In this document: positions 35,405-46,380 of the stretch, in pieces
Layout of the letters: every line of letters begins with the position of its first letter
Position numbering within the stretch: position 1 is the first letter of the stretch
Source: Hyposmocoma kahamanoa
Lineage: Eukaryota; Arthropoda; Insecta; Lepidoptera; Cosmopterigidae
Assembly: GCF_003589595.1 (NCBI RefSeq)
Contig: NW_020653718.1
Coordinates: 231,143 to 295,142 of the forward strand
Length of the DNA stretch: 64,000 bases
Direction: 5' to 3'
Notes under the pieces: model-generated
Databases searched by the model: none
Seen by the model: only the letters and a program-made list of their open reading frames with translations
What the model was told of the DNA's origin: nothing
Made by a program: the position numbers and the translations under genes

Positions 35405-37015
35405 TTTATCAATTCAATAAGAATTTAAAATTGAATATTTATGCAATAAAAATAAAAAAAAAACAGTCAAACAATATAATAACTCGACAGCGCATCAATA
35501 TTCGTCATCATTTATGATATCGTAATTTCTACTTGTTAATAATTTTCACTCTGTAATCGAGCTAAGACTCAAAATTATTATGAAGTCAAGTGCAGGGCTT
35601 TGATAACTTGACATTAGAAAAGGATTTAGTCCATAGTTCACCACGCTGGACCAAGGCGGGTTAAGAACTTCACTTAATTTCTAAGAAAAGTGACCCTTCG
35701 ACATGTAGACTTTATCACTTGTTTTCCTTTGCCGTTAGTGAAAGATATTGCTACTTAACATGCGCTAGTGCTCGTAACTTAGAAGTTAAAGTAATGGAGT
35801 ACATGCCGTCACAGGAACTAGAACCATCGTCGAGCTGTCAAGTGAGACTTAACCGTTATCTAACTGGATTACCACCACTCTTAATACAATAATTGGAAGC
35901 TGTTTATTTGGACTTAAATGTCCAAATAAAAACAAAACACTGTAACACTTGAACCGAAAGTATCTAACATTCCCAAAACCAATATTAATGAGGGTAGTTG
36001 ACACTTTTCGTGTTGGAGAGGGTCAGAGCTGCATACCGCTCGTGTCCTTTTTGCGGTTTTGTGTATTCTGACCCTTTTGTGTTTCTCATTGTAAGCGATT
36101 CCAATACAATAAAGTACTAAAAACATAAAATGGTCTAATTATGTAGGCACTTTAATTAAAAATATACATCATAAACCTCAAATACAAAATCAAATACATG
36201 GTGCTAATAAATTATGTACGGATAAATTTAAAATCGACACTTAGTATCAGGGGGATCAATTTAAAGTACAAATCAAAAACACTTTTGACTAATTTTACTT
36301 TCGTGTGCATGTTTTAAATTAGTGTTTAGAAAGAATTGGTGGTTTCTTTTGTGTTTGTTGTTGGACTCTTTACGCGTCCAATGGTGAGTTCGAAATGTTG
36401 GTTTGTTTGAGGAAACTAATATACGCGATGTGGATCCGAAAAAATAGTTTCATTTCTAATGTGTAGTAATAGCGAGAAAACTTATATTACCATTATTTTT
36501 CATTTTAATGTTCAAGTGGCCAATGATAGTTAAAAGGTTTCAGAGGTTTTACTACCTAACTTCAATGTGATTGTAATGAGATAAGTAGGTAATTATTTCA
36601 ACAAGTATGCGTGCTAATTTGTTAGCACCATCTATATTAGTGCACATTACAATCGCGTGTTCAGAGTGAAATGGGAGCTGAAAATGTTACCTACATTTCT
36701 GACCGGACAGGGAAATGAGCCAGGTAATTCAAACACTACTTAAAAGTTTCTTTTCTTAATGAAAAGAGAGCTTAAAATGTTCGCACAAAATTCAATCGTT
36801 ACCGACTCTCATATAAAATTTTTCTATGGCTACATGATAAGTAATCCCGGGTGCAGTTTGTAACATTGGTGCCATATGTGTTTAACAGTATTTTAATTAA
36901 AATTGTCATTATTCAGGTATATGTTTAGTCATTGTTAGCGTGTTAACCATTACGGGCTATGGCAGTAGCTGAGTCATAGTTCCAGTTAAAGTGATTGTAT
37001 ATAATTAATAATATA
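35405..37015. other. No feature recognised
   Basis: No gene, SINE or R-A copy is supported here. A phrase near 36390-36425 (tttgtttgaggaaactaata, tacgcgat) recurs in degraded form near 56605-56630, hinting at an old shared repeat. Confidence 0.4.
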
Positions 37016-37124
37016 ATATGCTTTACTATGTTTCATTGAAGAGTGCGCGTGGCTATGCCTCGTGTCACTGTGTGATGTTCCAGTAGCCATATAATCTCGT
37101 AACTACTTGCACCAGTTTGCACAG

Positions 37125-37335
37125 AGAGGCGACGACCAGCTGTATATACTACGATACGGGCGTCACCTCAAAGTGAGCGATACAGACTATTCACGCGATG
37201 TGCCCTCGTGTATATAACCACCTGCCTCATGACGTCACCAGCGCGTCTTTCCGGTGGTGGAGTCAAGGCCATCAACGGCCATCTGTAAAGTGTCAGTGTC
37301 AAAGAATGTCACCAGCGCTCCAACCACGTCTTCCT
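37125..37335 (+). promoter_or_regulatory. Candidate promoter patch: TATA boxes and CRE palindrome
   Basis: In an AT-rich background this patch is GC-richer. It holds tgtatatac near 37140, tatataa at 37211-37217 and the perfect CRE palindrome tgacgtca at 37230-37237. No downstream coding exon is visible before SINE-B at 37366. Calling it a promoter is inference from motif clustering, and chance matches are possible. Confidence 0.3.
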
Positions 37336-37365
37336 TTCGCTTTAGACTAGAAATTTGAGTAATGT

Positions 37366-37588
37366 TATAATAATAATAATAATACTACGCACTCACTCAA
37401 CATAGCCCCGCACTAGGGAAACTCTGTGTCGCGGGTGTCATGGACAAACACATAGACAACCACAAATTACACTCAAACTCGGGAGAGAAATAAATGTAGA
37501 CCATACAAATATTTCTCCCGGCTCGGGAATCGAACTTGGGGCCTCTGCGTGGCAGTCTGGCAAGGTAACCGTTCTGCCACGGAGACAG
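37366..37588 (-). repeat. SINE-B copy
   Basis: The minus strand reads ctgtctccgtggcagaacgg, ccaagttcgattcccgagcc, ggagaaatatttgtatggtc and the full body to an (att)n tail. Both promoter boxes are recognisable. Confidence 0.9.
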
Positions 37589-38038
37589 TTTTGATAAAGC
37601 TATTACTATTTTCTTTATTATTCGTTTAAAACACAATTTATTATATTTGTTTTTTTGGCACTCTGTATTGATTTTCGCAGGTACATAAATGACATGTAAT
37701 AAAAATTATGCATAAAATATTATGTTTGTGTGCGAAATTATGACTCTTTTTTTAAATTTTCGAACGCTCGACGACGCTCTATTTAAAACCACAATGAGAA
37801 CGAAAAGGTATTTATTTAACAAAGACATTTAAGTACACATTAAGGTAAACGAAGACTACGACACTTGCTTTTATTACCTCTTTCGGTTCCTACACTCGTT
37901 TCAGCTAAACCATCCAACCAACAACTAACCAAACCGTTACAACATCAATTTAACAACTTTCGTAAGTTCTCACAGATAGAGTTACGCCTTTTAAAAACCC
38001 AATACAAAGATCTGCAAGCAAGTACATAGACAAATTAA

Positions 38039-38258
38039 CTGCCTCCATGGCCGAATGGTTACCATGTCGGACTTCCACGCAGAGGTCCCAGATTCGATTC
38101 CCGGGCCGGGAGAAATATTTGTATGGGCTACATTTATTTCTCTCGTGAGTTTGGGTGTAATATATGGTTGTCTATGTGTGTGTCCATGACACCCGCGACC
38201 CAGGGTTTCCCTAGTGCGGGGCTATGTTGAGTGTGTAAGTTATTATTATTAAAAAAAA
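38039..38258 (+). repeat. SINE-B copy
   Basis: It starts ctgcctccatggccgaatgg with box B as agattcgattcc. The body and an (att)n tail are complete, making this the fourth well-preserved member of the family in the window. Confidence 0.9.
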
Positions 38259-38414
38259 TAATTCGTAAGATCTGCTGGCTCGAAACATAGCTCAGTTGGC
38301 ATAGCCATCGCCAGCGTGAGAATCAATAATAATAACAAAGTAGTCGAATATTTTCCAAAAAAATTTCATGATATTCTATAAAAAAGTTGATAAAAAATTG
38401 TTTTATAAAAAAAA

Positions 38415-38697
38415 CGGGACCTCCAAAGTTCATGGAAGTACATCTATTTGTCAAGTTTTCTTGAAATCAGTTACCAGAAAGTGTGCGAAACTGGATTTGT
38501 CCCCTAGTTTACCACCCTTAGAGGTTAAATATTTGTTCAAATTTACAAGGGACCAATACTGACGTACCCTCTTTCCAACAAAAAAGAACCAATAAAATCG
38601 GTTCCCAGATGTCGGAGTAATCGTGTAACATACACGCAAAAAAGAAAAATACAGCCAAATTGAGAACCTTCTCCTGTTTTAAAGTCGGTTAAAATAC
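38415..38697 (-). repeat. Family E repeat copy with internal deletion
   Basis: The minus strand starts aaccgactttaaaacaggag and aaggttctcaatttggctgt, and passes gttacacgattactccgaca. Past ccctctttcc it jumps to the distal part (cctctaagggtggtaaacta, ttcaagaaaacttgacaaat). Confidence 0.78.
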
Positions 38698-38699
38698 CA

Positions 38700-39470
38700 T
38701 TTCAACCGTAAAGAAACAAAAAGACATTTGATTCCTATTTGGTTTATAGCTAAATGATAAAATAGGCGACGGTATAGCCTTCTCTTGTATCTTCTTAACT
38801 ATTCCTATAATATCTTTAGCTACAAGATCATGATCATGGGGTGGTACCTTTATATACAGTAACCCGGCTTTCGGGGAGCAGGTTTCACTCGACACCATTT
38901 ATTCCATACAACACTATTCCAACCTGAGTGTGTTCGAAACATCCTTAAAAAAAACATTAACACATAAACGTCTCACATTAGGAGTAAAAGACACAACGAG
39001 AACAAAATAAGGAACAAAGTAAGGTAATATAGAGATTCGCCATGTACTGATTCACTCAGAACACAAAAAAAAGTCGGTCATACCACCGGGTTCGGGTCTC
39101 CATCGCGTATGGGTTAGAGACTTCGAAAACATTTATCAACAAGTCCTTTAACGTGATAATTCGTTAACTTAAACTTAGGTAATCAAATGCAAACCCTCTG
39201 AATATGTTTTGACTCCTCTATATCAAGACCATATGACCTACAAAACATGTTCACTGCTAAGTACAGCAAACGATACAGCAATCTGTCATAGTAAAGTGAC
39301 ACGGAATGGATGATCTCGAGGATCGCTCCCTTTGTACTAGTTGCAACGTCACCATGACACATTGAGCCACTAATGGGTTCTTCTCGTTGCGATAGTCGAG
39401 AAAAAACTTTTAGGCTATACTGAATGTGATGTTAGTGAAGTGTTAGTTGGGGAAAAAATTGTAAGTAGTT
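38700..39470. other. No feature recognised
   Basis: I see nothing I can name. The 69-codon minus frame at 38689-38898 is without motif. Confidence 0.4.
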
Positions 39471-39472
39471 TT

Positions 39473-39549
39473 ACTGCGAGTAGCACTAAACCCAAACCCG
39501 AGACAATACAGAAAGATAGTGTGCAAGCCATTCGACCACCGAGGTCATC
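39473..39549 (-). repeat. SINE-C copy with internal deletion
   Basis: The minus strand reads cctcggtggtcgaatggctt (box A region) and gcacac, then directly ctttctgtattgtctcgggt and ttgggttt. The box-B part between is deleted. The order matches 49380-49512. Confidence 0.7.
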
Positions 39550-40061
39550 AAAACGATATAACTGTAGACAGTTATCTCTTATTTGCATAGGTTGCTGGAT
39601 TACAGATTGAGACCTCGATATATTAGAAATAAGAAAATTACACACGCAGGCACGAGAGCAAAAAGAAGTGTTTCCACAGGGCCAAATTAAAATTATCATA
39701 TTAACCTGTTTGCCTAATTGGATACCACGCTAAACTACTATAGGCTAATAAACTACTATCGTATTTTTCAACAGGGACATAAAATTTTTGTTTTTTTTAA
39801 AATTTTTTAAAAAATTTGTGTTTCGATAATTTGTATTTGCAGTACATGTGTTACATTTAAGAACGGAATTCGATTCTTACATTTGACCACCGCGAACACT
39901 TTTGTAGCACTTTTGTAAGACGTTTGTTCAATTCTTTGGATCTAATTTTCCTAGCACTAAAGGTAGTATCGGTATCGACCTTGAAACTTCTGAGAAATGA
40001 GATTGATTGTCAAAAGTTGATGGACCGTATTGCAACAGTTTCACTTAAGCTCATGTAACAT

Positions 40062-40470
40062 TTTTTTTATTTTAAAAAAGTGCGCATTTATTGATCTCCA
40101 TCTTACCTGATAGAAAGTGACGATGAGGTCAACGAAGGAGCATGCACACCTGAATAATGAATATTCACTCTCGCCTTGAAAAGGCCCGTTCAGACAACAA
40201 ATCTGCAGGCAGAGAATTCCACTTCATAGTCATTCGCGAAACGCTTCGAATTTTGGAACATCCAAAACATACGGGTGGAACCCCAGCATACGTCTGATCC
40301 CCCGATGATGATGGAAAGGGGAAGGCAGAATCGTGCAATTCCCTCGCACACTATCCGTGATATATCCTGTGAAGTAAGTAGGCGTATTGATGGCGGTGTT
40401 CAAGGTCCTGCAGTTTCACTTCTATTAATTCCGAGTCACCTTTAAGCCTCTTAGCAAGCTTTTCTACTGA
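40062..40470 (-). pseudogene. CR1-like LINE C-terminus and 3' tail
   Basis: On the minus strand a decayed C-terminal coding part includes ANDYEVEFSACRFVV, then FKARVNIHYSGVHAPSLTSS and SLSIR with a stop. The family 3' tail follows (gataggtaagatgg-type, ending cgcacttttttaaaataaaa). The LINE copy at 53187-53830 has the same end (KARVNRHYCGVHAPSSTSSS). Frame breaks upstream make the remainder unreadable. Confidence 0.72.
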
Positions 40471-40479
40471 ATCCGAGGT

Positions 40480-41430
40480 GGCCAGTTGTTATTTAGCAAA
40501 ACAATCCCAATAATAATAAAAGATATGATTTCTTATTCGTCTATTTCTTATTTTTGTCGCTATAGACGGAAAGCAAGCACTTAAAAAAATTACTAGATAT
40601 ATCGATGAAAATAGTTAAAACAACGCAGTCCATCCCAAAATTGAGACATACGTACAAAAGGGCCAACAAGAATAATTTGCATAACTTTGTAGTAGTCCTT
40701 CCGTCTTTTGTTATTTTTGAGTATATTCTGTCACCTCAAGAAACGTCGCTTGATATATCTTTGTATTATGTTTTTCTCTTTATTGGGTTGTTATCGGCAA
40801 TAAAGTGTATCGTATTTATGTGGGCTCGTTGATAAGTATCGAGTTTGACGTAAATATCTAAACCGTTAAGGTTATCGTCAAAAAAAGGCCGCCACCTAAT
40901 TGTACATCTTGAAGGGCAATCTCAATTCCAAGTGAAATATCAAATTCTATACATTTCCGAAATCGATGCCGAACTTGAAAACTGAAATTTAGGTTCACGA
41001 CTTTTAGAAATGTTACAGTATTTGAAGGTGTATGAACATCAAATTGTTTTTTTTTTTAGTTAGACAGCTAGATTTCAGATCAAAAGAGCTTGGAGTATCC
41101 AAGCGTATATAAAGAGATTGATGCGTGCCGAGAAAGCAAAAGAGGTATGTCAGGAACAGACTACATATCAGGCATAATGGTATTATTTATATACGGAACT
41201 TTTTAATGTGGTGCTTAAAACATCAACCCATAATATGGAAAATATGGCGCCCTGGCGTGCACGACATCGCCTACGCTAGAAGCGTTGTGATATTGGTCTG
41301 AAAACTCAGTTAGTTATTATAAAGTCTAATTAGAGTAAATGGATAAAGTGTTAAGGTATGTTAGGCCACTGTAGTGGTGATTTAAATTAATTCATCTTGT
41401 TATGTAAATTCCAATTAACGTAAATGCGAT
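40480..41430. other. No feature recognised
   Basis: No supported feature. The 75-codon plus frame at 40605-40832 has a hydrophobic stretch but no family resemblance. Confidence 0.4.
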
Positions 41431-41442
41431 CATTAAAATTTT

Positions 41443-41479
41443 AAAAGAGAACCTCGTCCTTTTTTGAAATCGGTTAAAA
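41443..41479 (-). repeat. Family E end fragment
   Basis: The plus strand reads gagaacctcgtcctttttt, then gaaatcggttaaaa. This is the antisense terminal piece of family E. Confidence 0.6.
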
Positions 41480-41980
41480 GAAAAGTTATTTGGTACCACT
41501 GTTGATTAATAACAACTCCAATCATCGCCAAACTTTACAATTTTGATAATTGAACTTTTGAAAGTTAAACTAGAACTCATTATGAATTACATTTTACGAT
41601 TATATACTTCCCGAACCGATGCTTAAAATATTGATGTTTTACTAAGTGATATTCACATTTGATTACAAAACAGAATACCCATTGTATAAAAACTTTTATT
41701 TAACTGATATAATTTTCAAGAAAGCTTTCTTACTGACATGGTTGACAAATTGTCCGTGATGGATCGTCTTCAAAACTGAGAAAGTAAGAATTAAACGAGC
41801 AATTTTCTGTTCAAACATCTCGACTTTCTTCAAATTTGGGATAGTACATGAAAATGTAGTTGCTCTTTACATTAGACGAGTCAAATGTGTATATCTTATT
41901 CTATATTATTTTAAATTCGAATGTTATTTAATTATCTTTCGATGACGGCAATAAACAAACATTAATTGGGTTTTTTTATT

Positions 41981-42118
41981 CCATATGTTACCACTGGCAA
42001 CTAATGGGATATTTTAAATTCCATTTGTCGCTAGTGGCAACAACAGATCTCTTTTTTCTATTTGTCACCACCTGGTAACATATGAGTTTTTTCCCATTTG
42101 TCGCCAGTGGGAACAAAG
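41981..42118. repeat. Tandem array of short imperfect palindromes
   Basis: Four units start near 41981, 42021, 42058 and 42094. Each is an imperfect palindrome of the type ccatttgtcgccagtgg then caacaaatgg, separated by T-rich spacers of about 10 bp. Unit spacing is 36-40 bp. Similar 'catttgt.accactgg.aacaaatgg' arrays are familiar from lepidopteran DNA, by recollection. No coding content. Confidence 0.75.
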
Positions 42119-42400
42119 CCCAGTTATTATAAACAAAAAATGTTTTGTTCTGTTTTAAAATTTTATAATATCTACTACACCTATGTAATGTTTATTCACT
42201 CTCGCCGTGAAAATAACCAAGTTGAAGAATTAAGGGAATAGCTACATTTCAGAAGAAGATCGGCAGAAGCAGTTAACACTACACAAACTCGAGTTTTGTT
42301 GATGTTAGTCAATTTAAAAATAATATCTCAGCTCGCTTTTAAGAATAGGAAGGAAAGTTTTAGTTTATGATTCGTGACTCGTAAAGGTGGTGTATTTTAT

Positions 42401-42645
42401 GACAACCACTGTGATCGAATGGCTTGCATACCGATGTTCATAGTGTCGCCATCTCTGAGGTCTAGGGTTCGATCCCCGGCCGGGTCAGTGTAGAAAACTA
42501 ACTTTTCTATATTGTCTAGGGTCTATGTGTTTGTGATACCGTCGTAACGTTTTTTCAGACTTCCATAACACAAGTGCTTTAGCTACTTACTTTGGTATCA
42601 GAGCAACGTTTGTGATGTTGTCTAATATTTATTTATTGTTTATTT
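42401..42645 (+). repeat. SINE-C copy, full length
   Basis: The tRNA-like head has tgatcgaatggcttgcatac and the box B gggttcgatcc. The body follows: ggtcagtgtagaaaactaac, attgtctagggtctatgtgt, taacacaagtgctttagcta, tggtatcagagcaacgtttg and the tail gttgtctaatatttatttat. Confidence 0.85.
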
Positions 42646-42649
42646 CATC

Positions 42650-43510
42650 ATGATAATACAATCAAAGCACACACATGTTTATAAAGCCGTTAAATACTAT
42701 TGCGGTTAAGTAGGGACGTGTTACCTCATTCATCGTATTTGCCCGACATAACGCTTTCACATTGTCACTTTTTTCGGTCTTTACAAAATTCTTTGAATGA
42801 ACAATAAAGATACTATCAAACGACACTTATAGAAGTATTTTATGAGTAAAGACGAAAAGTTTTACTAAAGCAGAATTCTAAAATTACTCGAAAGATAGCA
42901 AGAGATTGCAGATAGATAAAGAGAAGTTTGAAATTTATTTTTCAAAATGTTTAACATTATTAATTTTATACCGTACGGACCTTTTGGCCAGATATATAAG
43001 TCTTATGTAGTTAGGTTCTTTTATAATGCATTGGTATTGGATAATCTCTAAATAATTCCAGTCGACCTGATGTTAGACGGAAAATGGTATCCAAACGGGA
43101 AGTAGTCTAGAGCAGTGTTAATAAAATCACTGACTAAACCACCTTCCCCCTGCCTACATACAAAATTTCGTATGAGTTTAATATTACGTTTTTGTATAAA
43201 GATTTCTTTTTTCAAAATTGGAATTAAGAATATAATTTTAAAAAGTTAACCAATACTGCACTATAATTTTTAAAAGCGCAGCTTATCTCAATGAATTACG
43301 GTCCCCTTTCAATTGTCGTTAAATAAAAATGCTTCAACTATTTTAAAAATAAATTAACAAAGTAAAACAGTTGTGCATATACATGCACAACTACTTTCAT
43401 AAATATTGTACACATAAAGAAATAAAATTTGTATAGTAATAATCGTAAATTTTAGTTTGTAAATAAATTCCATAAACTTTCTTACCTACATGCATTCCTT
43501 GAAAGTTAGC
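42650..43510. other. No feature recognised
   Basis: This AT-rich stretch contains no gene or repeat I can name. Confidence 0.4.
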
Positions 43511-43519
43511 AGAGTTAAC

Positions 43520-43760
43520 GGGGTGACGTCAGAATATTCACAAAGTATGGTCCGCACTATAAATTGCGTCATAAGTTTTGACAAGTTCGTTGTTATAAAT
43601 CAATTAGTTGTTTCCACAAGCGGAGAGAGGCGGTAAGCGGGCGCGAGACACGGGTATATTCGAACGCAGTAACGTTGGACTGCGGGGCTACCTCCGCGAT
43701 TGGGTGTACTGCGCAAGCGTGGATATTTAGAATTTGGTGTGGCCAGCTGTGCTTATTCTG
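43520..43760 (+). promoter_or_regulatory. Candidate promoter and 5' exon: CRE, TATA, GC-rich segment
   Basis: The perfect CRE tgacgtca (43524-43531) lies 27 bp before tataaat (43558-43564). A GC-rich segment follows, gagaggcggtaagcgggcgc and onward to 43750, unlike the AT-rich surroundings. This order is what an RNA polymerase II promoter with a short 5' exon would look like. No protein frame of note follows, and no splice donor is certain. Inference only. Confidence 0.35.
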
Positions 43761-43925
43761 CTTCACTTGCAGTTTTAAAGTTTACAATGAACACGTCACA
43801 ATTCACAATTTTAACATTTTAAACGACGATTTGAAAATTAAAAGAGTAAACTTTGAATGGATCTTATTGCGAATAATTTGAATATCTTTATACATAATAT
43901 TTATAAACAAGAATATAAACAATAT

Positions 43926-44376
43926 ATACTGTGTAGTAGACATATTTAATAGCAAGATAAATGATGTATTGAGATTGACCGTGCTTGGCCGCTGTGTCAC
44001 TTGCAGTCGTAAACGATGACATATCGACAATTTACAACAAGTTTGTATTGAGTTATTTCAATTTAATGTCAAATGTAGCAGTAGAGCTCCTTGTGAAAGA
44101 GTTTATCCAGAGAAGTACTGCCACCTTACCTATTTCTGCCGCCAAGCAGTAATGTGAGTATTATTGCATTCCGGTTTTGAAGGGTAAGGGGCTGGTGAAG
44201 TAATTTCACAGCCAGGCTGATGGGACTTGTCAACTATGTCGCAGGGTGACAGGCGTAGTGGCAGTGCCCCTCAGATATTTGCGATTTAAATAAGCTCTAA
44301 GCGGGACAACGACCATTGTGTCGCTTACAACCTGGCGCTCGACTTGATCGTCCTGTTATTTTGTATTATAAAAAGG
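43926..44376 (+). repeat. R-A repeat, longest copy with 5' extension
   Basis: This copy has a complete R-A body from gtagcagtagagctccttgt to the tail tattttgtattataaaaagg. In addition it carries about 160 bp upstream (gtgtagtagacatatttaat, tattgagattgaccgtgctt, ggccgctgtgtcacttgcag) that recurs only at 54854-55003. The extension shows that R-A is the 3' part of a longer element, most simply a LINE. Confidence 0.87.
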
Positions 44377-44382
44377 TTTACA

Positions 44383-44582
44383 AAAGCGCAGTGGCTTAAT
44401 GGATTACATTGTGGGCGCTGGATATGAAGGTCCCGGGTTCGATTCCCGGTAGGACCAATTTGGGACATCAACTTTTCTTTTAAATTTGTTCTAGTCTGGA
44501 TGTTCTGGGAAGTGCTCCAGAATTCCGTTGCCCTGGTACTCATAGTATATGTCTCATTGGTATATATTATATAATATTTATC
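44383..44582 (+). repeat. SINE-D copy
   Basis: The head gcgcagtggcttaatggatt contains a box A, and cgggttcgattcccggtagg a strong box B. The body is accaatttgggacatcaact, ttgttctagtctggatgttc, gggaagtgctccagaattcc and gttgccctggtactcatag. It lies immediately after an R-A tail. Confidence 0.85.
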
Positions 44583-44748
44583 AGACACTGTCTATACATC
44601 TCGCTGAAAAGTGAGTAGAGTATATATTTGGTAGAGTAGACTGTATTATTATAATTTTGTATGATTGTTTTTAAAATTTTCATCCATTTATTTAGGTAGG
44701 CAAAGATTACATTTTTCCTTGTCTTTTATTTTTATATGAATTTTTTAC

Positions 44749-44800
44749 CGACCTAAAAAAGGAGGAGGTTCTCAATTCGACTGTGTTAGTTACCAAAAAC
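44749..44800 (+). repeat. Family E 5' fragment
   Basis: The sequence accgacctaaaaaaggagga, then ggttctcaattcgactgtgt is the start of family E. The rest is missing. Confidence 0.75.
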
Positions 44801-44909
44801 ACAAGGTGAGTTTAATTGTCCGAAATTCCTATGTAATGTTACTTGACATTAGTACAGGTCACAGAAACAATTACCAATCCTCTAACGATTCTCATATACT
44901 TATATAAAA

Positions 44910-45015
44910 ATAATGAGTTCCGGGTTCGATTCTCTGTAAGACCAAGTCGGTTCTGGTCTAGATGTTTTTGCCAGTGATCTACAGGGAATTTAATCCCTGG
45001 TCTAATGCCTGGCTG
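44910..45015 (+). repeat. SINE-D partial copy
   Basis: The box-B part gttccgggttcgattctctg is followed by taagaccaagtcggttctgg and tctagatgtttttgccagtg. It matches the inside of 44383-44582. The head is absent. Confidence 0.65.
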
Positions 45016-45141
45016 GTTAATAATATTATTATTAACTTTGGTAAGTTTATTTTACCGGTAATTAAGTTTTCTTTAAATACAGTAAAGTATAAGTATGATA
45101 ATTACATGTAATTTTTATGATGTGTAATTATTCCTACATTA

Positions 45142-45595
45142 CCGGCACGCTATGATGGCCGTTTTGACAGATTACAATAGTGAGGTCAAATATCAAGTTA
45201 TAATCGAAAAAAATATAATCAAATGACAGTTGCATCTATAACTCTTTAGATTTATAACTAGTATAGCAAGGCGTAGCTGATTAAAAAAAATTAATAAAAC
45301 GAAAATAAAAATGTTTATTTTATATATCGTCCATTCGAAACTGCTTGGTTTTGCATTGAGCTTTGAAGTTTGCCGGAGCTAGAAGTCCTATATGTGACGA
45401 TCGCATTAGATTTCATTTATATAAATTTCGAATTTCGAAAAATAAATGCCGAGTTGTGTCGCTATACATCCATAAATTTTACTGCACATCACTATTGGCA
45501 ACAATGTACACCAATTACCTCCTTCAGCGTAGTTATGATTTAATATGAAACTTGATGAGCGGACAAACGTCAAAACGGCCATCATAGCGTGCTGG
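45142..45595. mobile_element. MITE with 27-bp inverted termini and TA flanks
   Basis: The ends 45142-45168 and 45569-45595 are inverted repeats of 27 bp with one mismatch (ccggcacgctatgatggccg onward). TA lies directly outside both ends (45140-45141 and 45596-45597), as expected of a Tc1/mariner-type TA target duplication. The 400-bp interior has only a 61-codon frame without motif, so the element is non-autonomous. Confidence 0.82.
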
Positions 45596-45625
45596 TAATT
45601 TAGTATAAATCATAATAATAATAAA

Positions 45626-45651
45626 TTAGCCGATATACCAATATCGGCTAA
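45626..45651. repeat. Perfect 11-bp hairpin
   Basis: The arms ttagccgatat and atatcggctaa are perfect complements around the loop acca. It lies between the MITE and the larger hairpin at 45672. Confidence 0.8.
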
Positions 45652-45671
45652 TACTGCTGGATACATACGTT

Positions 45672-45721
45672 CCAAACCCTCCAATTGCGAGAAGTGGCCC
45701 TCTCGCAATTGGAGGGTTTGG
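45672..45721. repeat. Perfect 21-bp hairpin, 8-base loop
   Basis: The left arm (45672-45692, starting ccaaaccctccaattgcgag) and right arm (45701-45721) are exact inverse complements around the loop agtggccc. A perfect 21-bp stem is very unlikely by chance. It could be a foldback remnant of an element, or a transcribed hairpin. It is shorter than most animal microRNA precursors, and the flanks do not clearly extend the stem. Confidence 0.85.
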
Positions 45722-45892
45722 TAGTTATTATTTATACAGTTCCCATGCTAGCCCTATGCGAATTGGTAACTTCACACACTTAACGATGTTTTCATTCACC
45801 CAAAAATTTCTAATTACATTTCGCACATAAATTCTGTAAAACAAGAGCATGGCTAAATTCGGAGCATATTCCTAGTATCTTCTTCTCTTTCG

Positions 45893-46200
45893 TATCACTC
45901 TTGACAGAGTGGTCGTGGTCATCACGGAGTACGTGTGGTAACGGCTGACGTGGTTTGCCTTACGACATCTCGCCATCCCTCGTTGTTAGTGGACTCCCTC
46001 GTGCACTCATGTAAAGGACCCACCACAATAAGACGCTCTTTGGAGTCATAATTCCGTCTTGAGACATGGCCAAAGAATGTTAGTACACACACAGTAGACA
46101 GACGCTGCTTGATGACGAGTTCTTAGAGTATGGAGGCGTTTGAACGAAAGTCTGTACACGATACCCCAAGTATTCTTTTCCAGCACCACATTTCCAGAGC
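45893..46200 (-). pseudogene. RTE-like LINE C-terminal relic
   Basis: The minus strand, with frame changes, reads EMWCWKRILGVSCTDFRSNA, then IKQRLSTVCV and LTFFGHVSRRNYDSKERLIV, VGPLHECTRE and NNEGWRDVVRQTTSAVTTRT. This follows the usual end of RTE-group proteins (E.W.WRR.L.I.W...R.N..IL ... FGH..RR). The RGRSP..RW block between VG and LHECTR is deleted. It is an inactive relic. Confidence 0.75.
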
Positions 46201-46380
46201 CTATTATTATTCGTAGTATGGCATTCTATACATATTTAATAATAATAAATCTATCAAGATTATTTATCTTTCGATGTAAAAATGAGAAATACTGAAATAT
46301 TACATGTTTAATAGACATAAGAGTCAGGCGATAAATTACTTGCCTATATATGATTAAAAAAGATTAATCGAGATAACGAA

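Noticed and set aside
41981..42118. CRISPR-like array of palindromic repeats
   Set aside because: The units are diverged, the spacers are short T-rich runs of ~10 bp, there are only four units, no cas-like gene exists, and the window is eukaryotic.
44325..44588. 87-codon minus frame containing GNRTRDL
   Set aside because: It is the antisense of SINE-D. This peptide pattern is a familiar artefact from the box-B region of SINEs and not a gene.
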